Source: Rugosimonospora acidiphila (GTDB lineage: Bacteria; Actinomycetota; Actinomycetes; Mycobacteriales; Micromonosporaceae). Taken from it: 64,000 nt of DNA. Numbering within the stretch: the first letter of the stretch is position 1; the number at the start of each line of letters is the position of its first letter. The stretch is taken from assembly GCF_039543385.1 (NCBI RefSeq), contig NZ_BAABJQ010000038.1, forward strand, positions 1 through 64,000, read 5' to 3'. Below the pieces are notes generated by a model. It was not told the DNA's origin and did not search any database. It saw only the letters and a program-made list of their open reading frames with translations. Both the position numbers and the translations under genes were made by a program. Shown here one piece after another: positions 22,620 to 30,538 of this stretch.

Positions 22620-25069
22620 GCCAGCGCCCTTACCAGCCGGCGGCAGTCGGCGACGAGCTGCCGGAGATCGTTGAGGTAGAGGCCGTGGACGCCCTTGCGG
22701 CAGGCTTGATAGGCGTCGGCGGCCCACGGTCCGTACCGTCGGTTGAGCCGGGGGAGGACGTCGGAGCCGCGGGCGGCGTCGTCGAACAGGGCGAGCGCGA
22801 ACGCCTGGGTGACACTCTTGCCGGTCGCGGTGATCGCGGCCTCGATGTCGACGTGCCGGTGACCGGTAGAGAGCCGGTGGCGCCAGACGACGCGGTGGCA
22901 GGCGGCCTCGAGCGCCGAGCGGCACAGTTCGGCGACGACGGGCGCGCGGAGATCGGCGGGCACGTTGCCGGAGTAGGCGACCGCAGTCGCGTCGTCGAGG
23001 TACCGGATGACCGGGTCCAGGGCGGTCCGCAGAGTGACCACCGAGCCCTCGGCACGGAGCACTTCGATGATCTCGGCCTTGAGTTCGAGGTTGCGGATTG
23101 CCTCGGGAAGCCGGTTGTCGTGGGTGAACACGACGATCTGCCGGTCGATGGCCAAATCGCCGAGGACGCGGGCGAGGCCGTCGACCTTGGCGGGATCCAT
23201 GCTCTGGACCGGGTCGTCGATGACGACGAAACGGAACGGGCTCTCGTCGGCGCAGCTGCGCGGCAGAAAGGCGGCCAGGCCGAGTGCGTGCAGTTCACCC
23301 TGGCTCATCACGCCGAGCGCCGTGCCGTTGTCGACGCCGTCGACGCTGACCGGCAATGCGATGCGGCGGCGGGTGTTGGCCGCGATGAGGCTCATGCGAC
23401 CGAGTTCGACGTTGCTCTCCTGGCGGAGCTGGCGCCAGATCCGCTGCGAGTGTTCGGCGAACGGGGTCAACCGCTCGTCGCGCAGCTCCGCACCGGCGCC
23501 CTTCAACCAGCCACGAGCGTCCTTGAGTAGGGCCGCGGTGCTCTCCTGTTCCCTCGTGGCGCGGGTCGCGGCGACCCACAGCCGGAGGTCGTCGGCGATC
23601 TGTCGCCAGGCGCTGTCCCGGTTCTCCAGCCAGCTGGCGGCCCGGGCCCGAATGGCTGCGGCGGCCGCCGTGACCTCGGGGTAGGTGGTGGTGAGGTGGT
23701 CGGCGAGCGCTTCGGCGCTGTTCGCGGGCGCGGCGTGCAGCCGGGCCACCGCAGTGGACAGAGCCTTCAGGCCGAGGTCCGGGAGTTGTACCGCGGCGAC
23801 CGGGTCGATGCCGGGAACGGTGACGGCGGCGATGGCGCCGCGTACCTGGCGGGTGGCTGAGGTCAGCTGGTCGACGGCGCGGCGAGCGGCGAGGGTACCG
23901 GTGCGCAGCTGGTCGAGGGTGGTGCTGGCGGTGGCGTGCCAGGCGGCGTTGAGGGACCCCGTGCCGCAGACCGGGCAGCTTCCGTCGCCCACGTCGTCGT
24001 GGTGGTCCAGGGCAAGGCGAAGCAGCTCGGCGACGCGTACTGAGGCACGCAGCGCGACCCCGTCGTGCTGCCGGCCGGCCGTCGCCGTGGCGCGCAGGTC
24101 GTCGGCGAGGCGGCTCATTTCCCCCGGGTCGGGGACGGTGAACTCGTGCAGACGACGGCAGGTGGCGATGGCCTCGCCCGGCCCCGCGTCGACCGGCTCG
24201 TCGAGGATGCTGTCGAGGAGGTCGAGGTCGGGGGTACGAGCGGACAGCGCCTGGGCGGCCCGGCGGGCGCGGTCATCGTCCTGGACGGCCGTGAGCCGGG
24301 TCGACAGCGTGGCGCGGCCGGTGCGTACCTCCGTGGCCGCCGCCTCCAGCGGCCTGGCGGCGGCCAGCAGCCGCTTGTCGGCGGCGGTGAGCGCGTCCAG
24401 GCCGAGGATGGCGTCGATCGCGTCGAACAGGTCGCTCGGCGTCCCGGACAGCAGCTTGCCGAGGTCGGCGGCGGTCAGGAACGGCCGGTACAGCTGGAGT
24501 GCCCGGGCCAGACCGAGATCGGCAAGGCTGGTGCGGCGGCCGCGTGGACCGGTGACGGTGACCTCGGCGTCGGCGAGTTCGGCGCCGACCGGCCAGGACC
24601 GGCGTACTCGGGTGGGACCGGCGGTCCCGTCGACGTGCAGCTCGGTAGTGATCGCGCAGTCCTGCGGCGCGTGCAGGTTGCGCCACCCGGTGCGCCACAC
24701 GCTGTGGCGGTCCGCCCAGCGGGCGCTGTCGCCGGTCAGCGACAGTTCGACCGCCTCGGCGAAGCTGGACTTGCCGGAGCCGTTGCGCCCGACGACGACG
24801 GTCAGCCCGGGCTCCGGCGGGATCGGCAGCGTGCGCTCGGGACCGATGCCCCGGAATCCAGCCACGGTGACCGCGGACAGGTAGATGTGCTCGCGCGGTG
24901 TGTCCTCGCCACCATCCACCACGGCGAGCGTGGTGGGCTGGCCGGCGAGCGCCGCGACCAGGTCGTCGTCGCCGCTGACCGCGGCGAGGACGACTTCCGC
25001 GGTGGCGGCGGGTACGCCGTCCTTGGCTAGACGGTCGAACAGCAGCTCGATAAGGGGTTCCCGGGTCAT
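22616..25069 (-). CDS. SMC/RloC-like ABC ATPase with CxxC hook and C-terminal HEPN-like domain
   Basis: 817 residues. Walker A is GRNGSGKSS (about 94-102). A long helical middle contains the CPVCGTG hook (about 364-370), which could form a Rad50-type zinc link between two subunits. The ABC signature region is VMSQGELHALGLA (about 588-600), Walker B with D-loop is FVVIDDPVQSMDP (about 614-626), and the H-loop is VFTHDNRLPE. The C-terminal 110 residues contain LCRSALEAAC (R717-x3-E721) and CRKGVHGLY (H795), a match in order to the R-x3-E...H signature of PrrC/RloC anticodon nucleases. Like those enzymes it sits beside a type I restriction locus. It could instead be a DNA-end-sensing SMC protein. 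It is coupled to the 155-residue gene. Confidence 0.8.
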   Translation of the reverse strand: MTREPLIELLFDRLAKDGVPAATAEVVLAAVSGDDDLVAALAGQPTTLAVVDGGEDTPREHIYLSAVTVAGFRGIGPERTLPIPPEPGLTVVVGRNGSGKSSFAEAVELSLTGDSARWADRHSVWRTGWRNLHAPQDCAITTELHVDGTAGPTRVRRSWPVGAELADAEVTVTGPRGRRTSLADLGLARALQLYRPFLTAADLGKLLSGTPSDLFDAIDAILGLDALTAADKRLLAAARPLEAAATEVRTGRATLSTRLTAVQDDDRARRAAQALSARTPDLDLLDSILDEPVDAGPGEAIATCRRLHEFTVPDPGEMSRLADDLRATATAGRQHDGVALRASVRVAELLRLALDHHDDVGDGSCPVCGTGSLNAAWHATASTTLDQLRTGTLAARRAVDQLTSATRQVRGAIAAVTVPGIDPVAAVQLPDLGLKALSTAVARLHAAPANSAEALADHLTTTYPEVTAAAAAIRARAASWLENRDSAWRQIADDLRLWVAATRATREQESTAALLKDARGWLKGAGAELRDERLTPFAEHSQRIWRQLRQESNVELGRMSLIAANTRRRIALPVSVDGVDNGTALGVMSQGELHALGLAAFLPRSCADESPFRFVVIDDPVQSMDPAKVDGLARVLGDLAIDRQIVVFTHDNRLPEAIRNLELKAEIIEVLRAEGSVVTLRTALDPVIRYLDDATAVAYSGNVPADLRAPVVAELCRSALEAACHRVVWRHRLSTGHRHVDIEAAITATGKSVTQAFALALFDDAARGSDVLPRLNRRYGPWAADAYQACRKGVHGLYLNDLRQLVADCRRLVRALA

Positions 25070-25076
25070 GGCCGCC

Positions 25077-25607
25077 TCACTTCACCGCGACCGTGACGCC
25101 GCCGGAGAACGGCGAGTCGTGCAGCTCCAGCTTGGCCAGCTTCGCCGTCTTGGGGATGTCGAAGATGACGGTGCCGGTCACGGTGTTGCCCGGGTTGATC
25201 TGGTTGAGGAAGGTCTCGTCATTGCTGTTGGCGTACAGCCCGGCGGTCGAGTCGGCGGAGAACTGGGCGCCGTCGGCGCCGTATGCCTTCTGACTGCTGT
25301 CGTCGAAGGTCTGTGCCTCCTTGCCGATGTTGGCCACCTTGAGGGTGACCATGCAGAACTGGCCCTGTGCCGTCTTGTTGAGCACGCTGTCGCCGACCTT
25401 GGTGGCGCCGCACTGGATCTTCTGGACGGTGAACTCGAACTTGCCGTCCCGTACCGGCTGACCGACCGCACCAGCCGCGGCGGCCTTCCCGGTTCCGCCG
25501 GCGACGGTGCCGGCCGGCGCGGCGCCGCTGCCGGTGCCACCCGAGGAGCAGGCGAGCGCGAGGAGCGCGAGCGGGGCGGCGAGCAGCATGATCTTGCGCT
25601 TGTTCAT
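25077..25607 (-). CDS. secreted lipoprotein with DUF4352-like domain
   Basis: 176 residues from ATG 25607, with AAGGGA 5 nt upstream. The signal peptide MNKRKIMLLAAPLALLALAC ends in a clear lipobox (LALAC), so the mature N-terminus is a lipid-modified Cys. A Gly/Ala-rich spacer follows, then an immunoglobulin-like beta domain (about 55-176) with the DUF4352 pattern: FEFTVQKIQCG, CMVTLKVANIGKEAQTF, NPGNTVTGTVIFDIP. It is the first gene of the leftward operon, only 7 nt before the SMC-like ATPase. A surface lipoprotein at the head of an intracellular defence operon is unexpected; it may be a passenger or could sense the envelope. Confidence 0.85.
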   Translation of the reverse strand: MNKRKIMLLAAPLALLALACSSGGTGSGAAPAGTVAGGTGKAAAAGAVGQPVRDGKFEFTVQKIQCGATKVGDSVLNKTAQGQFCMVTLKVANIGKEAQTFDDSSQKAYGADGAQFSADSTAGLYANSNDETFLNQINPGNTVTGTVIFDIPKTAKLAKLELHDSPFSGGVTVAVK

Positions 25608-25625
25608 GGTATCCCTTCGTTGCTG

Positions 25626-25739
25626 TGAACCCTCGTGAACAACGTACACAGTCTGTCAAGTCCACATCCGGGACCCAGTCCTAGCGTGAACAACCCGGCG
25701 TGTGTACGATGTCGCCAAGCAGCGACGGAGGTCTCCAAC
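25626..25739. promoter_or_regulatory. divergent control region of the island core, with GTGAAC repeats
   Basis: The 132-bp gap between the lipoprotein and the pseudomethyltransferase must hold both promoters. GTGAAC occurs three times on the plus strand (25626, 25635, 25686), two of them extended to CGTGAACAAC and followed by GTAC-AC or TGTGTAC elements. TTGACA on the minus strand (about 25654-25659) could be the -35 of the leftward operon. The repeats are candidate operators for the HTH-containing protein encoded to the right. Confidence 0.4.
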
Positions 25740-27299
25740 GTGATGGCGAACAACGAGGTGACGGCGGCGGACATCGCGCGGATCGCCGGCGTGGGGCGGG
25801 CGGCCGTGTCGAACTGGCGGCGCCGGCATCCGGACTTCCCCGCCCCGGTCGGCGGCCCGTCGAACAGCCCGACCTTCTCCCTCAGTGAGGTGGAGGCCTG
25901 GCTGCAGGCCAACGGCCGGGCAGCGGACGAGAACGCTCCCACCCGGCCCGGGGGCGGTCGATCCTCGCGGCCGGGCGACGGCGGGCTGGCCCGGTCGATG
26001 GCCGCGCTGCTGCCGGCGCTGTCCGGCGGCACGGTGCTCGACCCGGCGGGGGGCGATGGCTCGCTCCTGGCGGTCGCCGCCGAGCGGCTCGGCCCAGGCC
26101 CGCGATACGTGGGGCTGAACATCGACCAGGTGCGGATCGAGATCGCCCGGGCCCTACTGACCGAGGCCGGCGCCTCGAAGATCGAGACTTATGTCGAGTC
26201 GCCCGATGCCGACCCGGTCGCCGCCCTGGGCCGCGAGGCGGACGTCGTCATCGCGATCGTGCCGCCATCGGAGCCGCGGGTCGACGGGTTGACCTGGGAG
26301 TACGGGCAGCCGAGCCGCAACGACCAGCCGCTCGCCTGGGTCCAGGTCTGCCTGTCCCACCTCAAACCGGGCGGCACCGCCGTGGTCGCCGTCCCGTTCG
26401 CCATGGCCGTGCGCGCGTCCGCCCGGCGCATCCGGGCCGAGCTACTGCGAGCCGGTGCGCTGACCCACGTCATCGGCCTGCCCGAGAAGCTCGCCGCCGC
26501 CGGGGCCGGTCCGTGGCAGATCTGGATGCTGACCCGGCCGGCCGGCCGGCCGACGTACCTGCTGGGGATGGTCGACCTGACCGACCGAGCACCGGACGAC
26601 CTGCCCGACGACGAACAGGCCTGGGCAGCGGTGTTCGCCGACGCGGCACACACCCGGGACGTACCCTCGATCGAACTCCTCGACGAGGACGTCTTCCTGG
26701 TCCCGGCCGCCCACATCGTCGCGGAACTGCGCGACGTCACGTCTGACTACGCCGCCTCGCGCGACCGATACGCCGCGTCCGTCCGCCGGCTCGCCAAGGC
26801 GGCGCCGACGCTCCCGGCCGGCGGCGGGCGGCCGACCGGCGAACTCGTCACCGTCGGCGACCTGGCCCGGTCCGGTGCCCTGGCGTTCGTCGACCGCGAT
26901 GCCGCCCGCCCGGGCGACGTGCTGGTCCCGACCCACCCCGGAGGCTTCGAGGCGGTCGTCCTCGACGACGCCGGTACCCACGACGCCAAGCTCGGATCCG
27001 TCCTGCGCTGCGCCCCGGAGGCGCTCGACGCGCACTTCCTCGCCTGTTTCCTGAGGTCGGAGACGAACCGGCGACAGGCGGCCGGCACGATGGGTGGGAC
27101 ATTTCGGCTCGACGTACGACGCGCCCGCGTGCCACGCATGACACTGTCACAACAGCGCGACTATGGTGAAGCGTTTCGCCGCCTGATGGAGTTCGCCGGC
27201 CGTGCCGACGGGGTGGCCGCCGCGGCGGCAGACGCCACCCGAACTGCCATCTACGGCCTGACCGGCGGCATCTTCGCGCCCAACGAAGACGGAAAGTGA
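25740..27299 (+). CDS. HTH - pseudo-N6-methyltransferase - TRD protein
   Basis: 519 residues from GTG 25740 (GGAGG 8 nt upstream) or ATG 25743. Residues from about 9 to 45 form a MerR/XRE-like helix-turn-helix (AADIARIAGVGRAAVSNWRR). Residues from about 75 to 330 are an N6-adenine methyltransferase fold: motif I is LDPAGGDGS rather than the usual DPACGTG, and the catalytic N/DPPY position reads IVPPSEPRV, so adenine methylation is unlikely. The C-terminus (about 365-505) resembles an HsdS target-recognition half (VRP-like GDVLVP, YGEAFRRLMEF). It lies 9 nt before hsdM. It may be a specificity-aware regulator or a decoy subunit for the HsdMSR complex. Confidence 0.75.
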   Translation: MMANNEVTAADIARIAGVGRAAVSNWRRRHPDFPAPVGGPSNSPTFSLSEVEAWLQANGRAADENAPTRPGGGRSSRPGDGGLARSMAALLPALSGGTVLDPAGGDGSLLAVAAERLGPGPRYVGLNIDQVRIEIARALLTEAGASKIETYVESPDADPVAALGREADVVIAIVPPSEPRVDGLTWEYGQPSRNDQPLAWVQVCLSHLKPGGTAVVAVPFAMAVRASARRIRAELLRAGALTHVIGLPEKLAAAGAGPWQIWMLTRPAGRPTYLLGMVDLTDRAPDDLPDDEQAWAAVFADAAHTRDVPSIELLDEDVFLVPAAHIVAELRDVTSDYAASRDRYAASVRRLAKAAPTLPAGGGRPTGELVTVGDLARSGALAFVDRDAARPGDVLVPTHPGGFEAVVLDDAGTHDAKLGSVLRCAPEALDAHFLACFLRSETNRRQAAGTMGGTFRLDVRRARVPRMTLSQQRDYGEAFRRLMEFAGRADGVAAAAADATRTAIYGLTGGIFAPNEDGK

Positions 27300-27308
27300 G
27301 CTGTTGAC

Positions 27309-29270
27309 GTGAGTACCCACCAGGAGCTGGCCAGCTTCATCTGGTCGGTCGCCGACCTGCTGCGCGGCGACTACAAGCAGTCCGAGTACGGCAAGGTAAT
27401 CCTGCCGCTGACCGTGCTGCGCCGACTGGACTGCGTGATGGAGCCGACCCGCAAGGCGGTCTGGGCGCTGGACGAGCAGCTCACCTTCAGCAACAAGGAG
27501 CAGATGCTCAAGCTGGAGGCGAAGCTGCCCTTCTACAACACGTCGAAGCAGACCTTCCACACGATCGGCGCCGATGCCGCCAATGTCGAGAAGAACCTCA
27601 CCGACTTCATCAACGGGTTCTCCGCCGACGCCCGGGAGATCATCGACAAGTACGAGTTCCATACGCAAATCGCCCGGCTGCGGGCCGCGAAGCTGCTCTA
27701 TCCCGTGGCGCAGCGCTTCGCCGACGTCGACCTGAGCCTGGCCCGCGTCGACAACCACCAGATGGGGTACGTCTTCGAGGAGCTGATCCGGCGCTTCTCC
27801 GAAATCTCCAACGAGACCGCCGGTGAGCACTTCACCCCGCGCGAGGTCATCCGGCTGATGGTGCACCTGCTGATCGGCTCGGACTCGGACAACCTGACCG
27901 GGCCGGGAAATGTCATCAACATCCTCGACCCCGCCTGCGGCACCGGCGGCATGCTGTCGGCCGCCGAGGAACTCATCACCTCGCTCAACCCGAACGCCAA
28001 CGTGAGACTGTTCGGCCAGGAGATCAACGCCGAGTCGTACGCCATCTGCCGCTCCGACATGATGCTGAAGAACGAGACCTCAGACATCTACTTCGGCAAC
28101 TCGTTCAGCGACGACGGCCACAAGGAGATGCGGTTCGACTACATGCTGGCCAATCCGCCGTTCGGGGTGGAGTGGAAGAAGGTCAAAACCGAGGTCGAGG
28201 ACGAGGCCGGGCTTGGGTACGCCGGCCGCTTCGGCGCCGGCTTGCCGCGTATCAACGACGGCTCATTCCTGTTCCTCCAGCACATGGTGTCGAAGATGCA
28301 GCCGGTGGAGAAGGGCGGCTCGCGCATCGCCATCGTCTTCAACGGCTCGCCGCTGTTCACCGGCGCCGCCGAGTCCGGCGAGTCGAACATCCGCCGCTGG
28401 ATCCTGGAGAACGACCTGCTCGAAGGCATCGTCGGCCTGCCCGACCAGCTCTTCTACAACACCGGCATCTCCACCTACTTCTGGATCCTGTCCAACCGCA
28501 AGGCGGACGCGCTCAAGCGCAAGGTGATCCTGGTAGACGCCCGCGACCAGTGGGTCAAGATGCGCAAGAGCCTCGGCGACAAGCGCAAGATGATCTCAGA
28601 CGAGCAGATCGGGTACATCACCCAGCTCTACGGCAACGCGCTCGCCATCGCGGCCGACCCTGCGCACGCCGACCATGCCAAGGCGAAGGTCTTCCAGACC
28701 ACCGACTTCGGCTACCAGCGCATCACCGTCGAACGGCCGCTCAAGCTGCGCTTCGAGATCACCGAGGACACGCTCGCCGCACTCGAAGAGGCCAAGCCCC
28801 TTTCGCGGTACGAGCACCGGGAGGCGCTCATCGGCGCGTTCAAGCCACTGCTCGGCACGGTGTGGCGGACCAAGAAGGAAGCGCGGGACGCACTACATGC
28901 GGCCGCAGCGGCGGGTGGGGCGCCATGGCCGGCGGCCGCCGCGGAGAAGGGCATCTGGGACGCGGTCTCGATCAGCGACCCGGAAGGGGAGGTGCAGAAG
29001 GTCAAGGGCCAGGTCGTGCCGGACACCGACCTGCGCGACTACGAGAACGTGCCGCAGGGGGAGGGCATCCACGAGTACTTCGCCCGTGAGGTGCTCCCGC
29101 ACGTACCGGACGCCTGGATAGACGAGAGTAAGACCAAGATCGGATACGAGATCCCCTTCACCCGTCACTTCTACGTGTACAAGCCGCCCAGGCCGCTTGC
29201 CGAGATCGACGCCGAACTACGCGGCCTCGAATCCCAGATCCAAGAATTGCTGGGTCAGGTTACCTCATGA
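27309..29270 (+). CDS. hsdM: type I restriction-modification DNA methyltransferase subunit M
   Basis: 653 residues from GTG 27309. The N-terminal HsdM helical domain (about 5-140) starts ELASFIWSVADLLRG. Motif I is ILDPACGTGGMLSAA (about 206-220) and motif IV is MLANPPFGVEW (about 279-289), both canonical for N6-adenine methylation. The C-terminal 120 residues carry a conserved tail (YENVPQGEGIHEYFAREVLP) seen in larger HsdM proteins. It should form an M2S methylase that protects host DNA. It overlaps hsdS by 4 nt and follows the pseudomethyltransferase with a 9-nt gap, inside one operon. Confidence 0.95.
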   Translation: MSTHQELASFIWSVADLLRGDYKQSEYGKVILPLTVLRRLDCVMEPTRKAVWALDEQLTFSNKEQMLKLEAKLPFYNTSKQTFHTIGADAANVEKNLTDFINGFSADAREIIDKYEFHTQIARLRAAKLLYPVAQRFADVDLSLARVDNHQMGYVFEELIRRFSEISNETAGEHFTPREVIRLMVHLLIGSDSDNLTGPGNVINILDPACGTGGMLSAAEELITSLNPNANVRLFGQEINAESYAICRSDMMLKNETSDIYFGNSFSDDGHKEMRFDYMLANPPFGVEWKKVKTEVEDEAGLGYAGRFGAGLPRINDGSFLFLQHMVSKMQPVEKGGSRIAIVFNGSPLFTGAAESGESNIRRWILENDLLEGIVGLPDQLFYNTGISTYFWILSNRKADALKRKVILVDARDQWVKMRKSLGDKRKMISDEQIGYITQLYGNALAIAADPAHADHAKAKVFQTTDFGYQRITVERPLKLRFEITEDTLAALEEAKPLSRYEHREALIGAFKPLLGTVWRTKKEARDALHAAAAAGGAPWPAAAAEKGIWDAVSISDPEGEVQKVKGQVVPDTDLRDYENVPQGEGIHEYFAREVLPHVPDAWIDESKTKIGYEIPFTRHFYVYKPPRPLAEIDAELRGLESQIQELLGQVTS

Positions 29271-30538
29271 CCGTTAACATCGCTCCATGGCTAACCAGCT
29301 CGCATTGGCCGACCGTGCCAATCCGGTATGTTGCTCGGCTGGGGACCGGACACACTCCGAGTAGGCAACATCCGGAGTACTGGGAAAACTGTACGATACC
29401 GTGGGTGACGCTCGCCGATGTCGGTCAGCTTCGAGATGGAACCGTCGATACCATCTCGGGCACGGCCGAAATGATCAGCCCCCTTGGTGTGGCGAACTCG
29501 GCGGCTGTTCAGCATCCGGCTGGAACTGTAATCCTGTCACGTACGGCGTCGGTCGGATTTTCTGCAGTTCTCGGGACCGACATGGCGACAAGCCAGGACT
29601 ATGCGACGTGGACATGCGGGCCCCGTCTCGATCCGAAGTACCTACTTCACGCACTCCGCGCCATGGCGCCAGACCTTCGTCGTCTGGCAACGGGCTCTAC
29701 CCACAAGACCATCTATATGCCGGACATTGCCGAGTTGCGAATACCTTTGCCACCGCTCGCAGAGCAGCGGCGGATCGCCGACTTCCTCGACGCCGAAACT
29801 GTTCGTATTGACACCCTCGTGGATCTTGTCAAACGTGCGATCAAGCTGCTTGAGGCTAGGCGGAGGCTGCACGTGCTCGATCTGATAGAACCAGTCAGAG
29901 ACAATGTCGCTCGACCAACCGTGGCGTTGAAGTACCTTTCGTCCTCACTGTCGGTGGGCATTGTGATCACGCCAGCACGATGGTATGTCGATGGTGATGG
30001 CGTCGTTGCGCTTCGCGGGTTAAACATTCGGCCCGGTAGGATAAGCATCGATGATATCGTCCGGATCAGTCAGGAAGGCCATACGCTACACGCCAAGTCC
30101 AAGCTTCGCGCTGGCGATGTTGTGGTCGTACGGACCGGCCAAACCGGTGTAGCGGCTGTTGTCCCTAAGTCTTTGGACGGCAGTAATTGCATAGATCTCG
30201 TCATCGTACGACCGATATCTACAGTTGTACCTCAGTATATCGAGATCGTACTGAACTCCGACTTCGCTCGGCAGTATATTAACGAGTTTTCTGTGGGAAC
30301 TATTCAATCGCATCTAAACGTCGCTGCCCTAAAGCAACTGCCGATTCCGGAGCGGGATCCGACGGAGCAGTTGGCTGTCGTCGAAGCGGTGGGACAGATC
30401 GATAGGGAAGTAGATGGCGCGCAATCCCTGATGACACGACAAATCGAGTTGCTGACAGAGCGGCGCCAGGCGTTGATCACGGCGGCGGTCACCGGACAGT
30501 TCGATGTCACGACGGCGCGGGGGGCTGATTTGTCATGA
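29267..30538 (+). CDS. hsdS: type I restriction-modification specificity subunit S
   Basis: 423 residues with two target-recognition domains, each followed by a long helix: the first TRD (about 10-165) ends IPLPPLAEQRRIADFLD, and the second (about 205-365) is followed by a helix ending LLTERRQALITAAVTGQFD. This is the usual HsdS duplication. Each TRD reads one half of a bipartite target that cannot be predicted here. Base composition falls sharply: 53 of 120 bases at 30181-30300 are G/C (44%), compared with about 65-70% in neighbouring genes, so the second TRD was probably acquired by recombination. It overlaps hsdM and hsdR by 4 nt each. Confidence 0.95.
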   Translation: MTVNIAPWLTSSHWPTVPIRYVARLGTGHTPSRQHPEYWENCTIPWVTLADVGQLRDGTVDTISGTAEMISPLGVANSAAVQHPAGTVILSRTASVGFSAVLGTDMATSQDYATWTCGPRLDPKYLLHALRAMAPDLRRLATGSTHKTIYMPDIAELRIPLPPLAEQRRIADFLDAETVRIDTLVDLVKRAIKLLEARRRLHVLDLIEPVRDNVARPTVALKYLSSSLSVGIVITPARWYVDGDGVVALRGLNIRPGRISIDDIVRISQEGHTLHAKSKLRAGDVVVVRTGQTGVAAVVPKSLDGSNCIDLVIVRPISTVVPQYIEIVLNSDFARQYINEFSVGTIQSHLNVAALKQLPIPERDPTEQLAVVEAVGQIDREVDGAQSLMTRQIELLTERRQALITAAVTGQFDVTTARGADLS

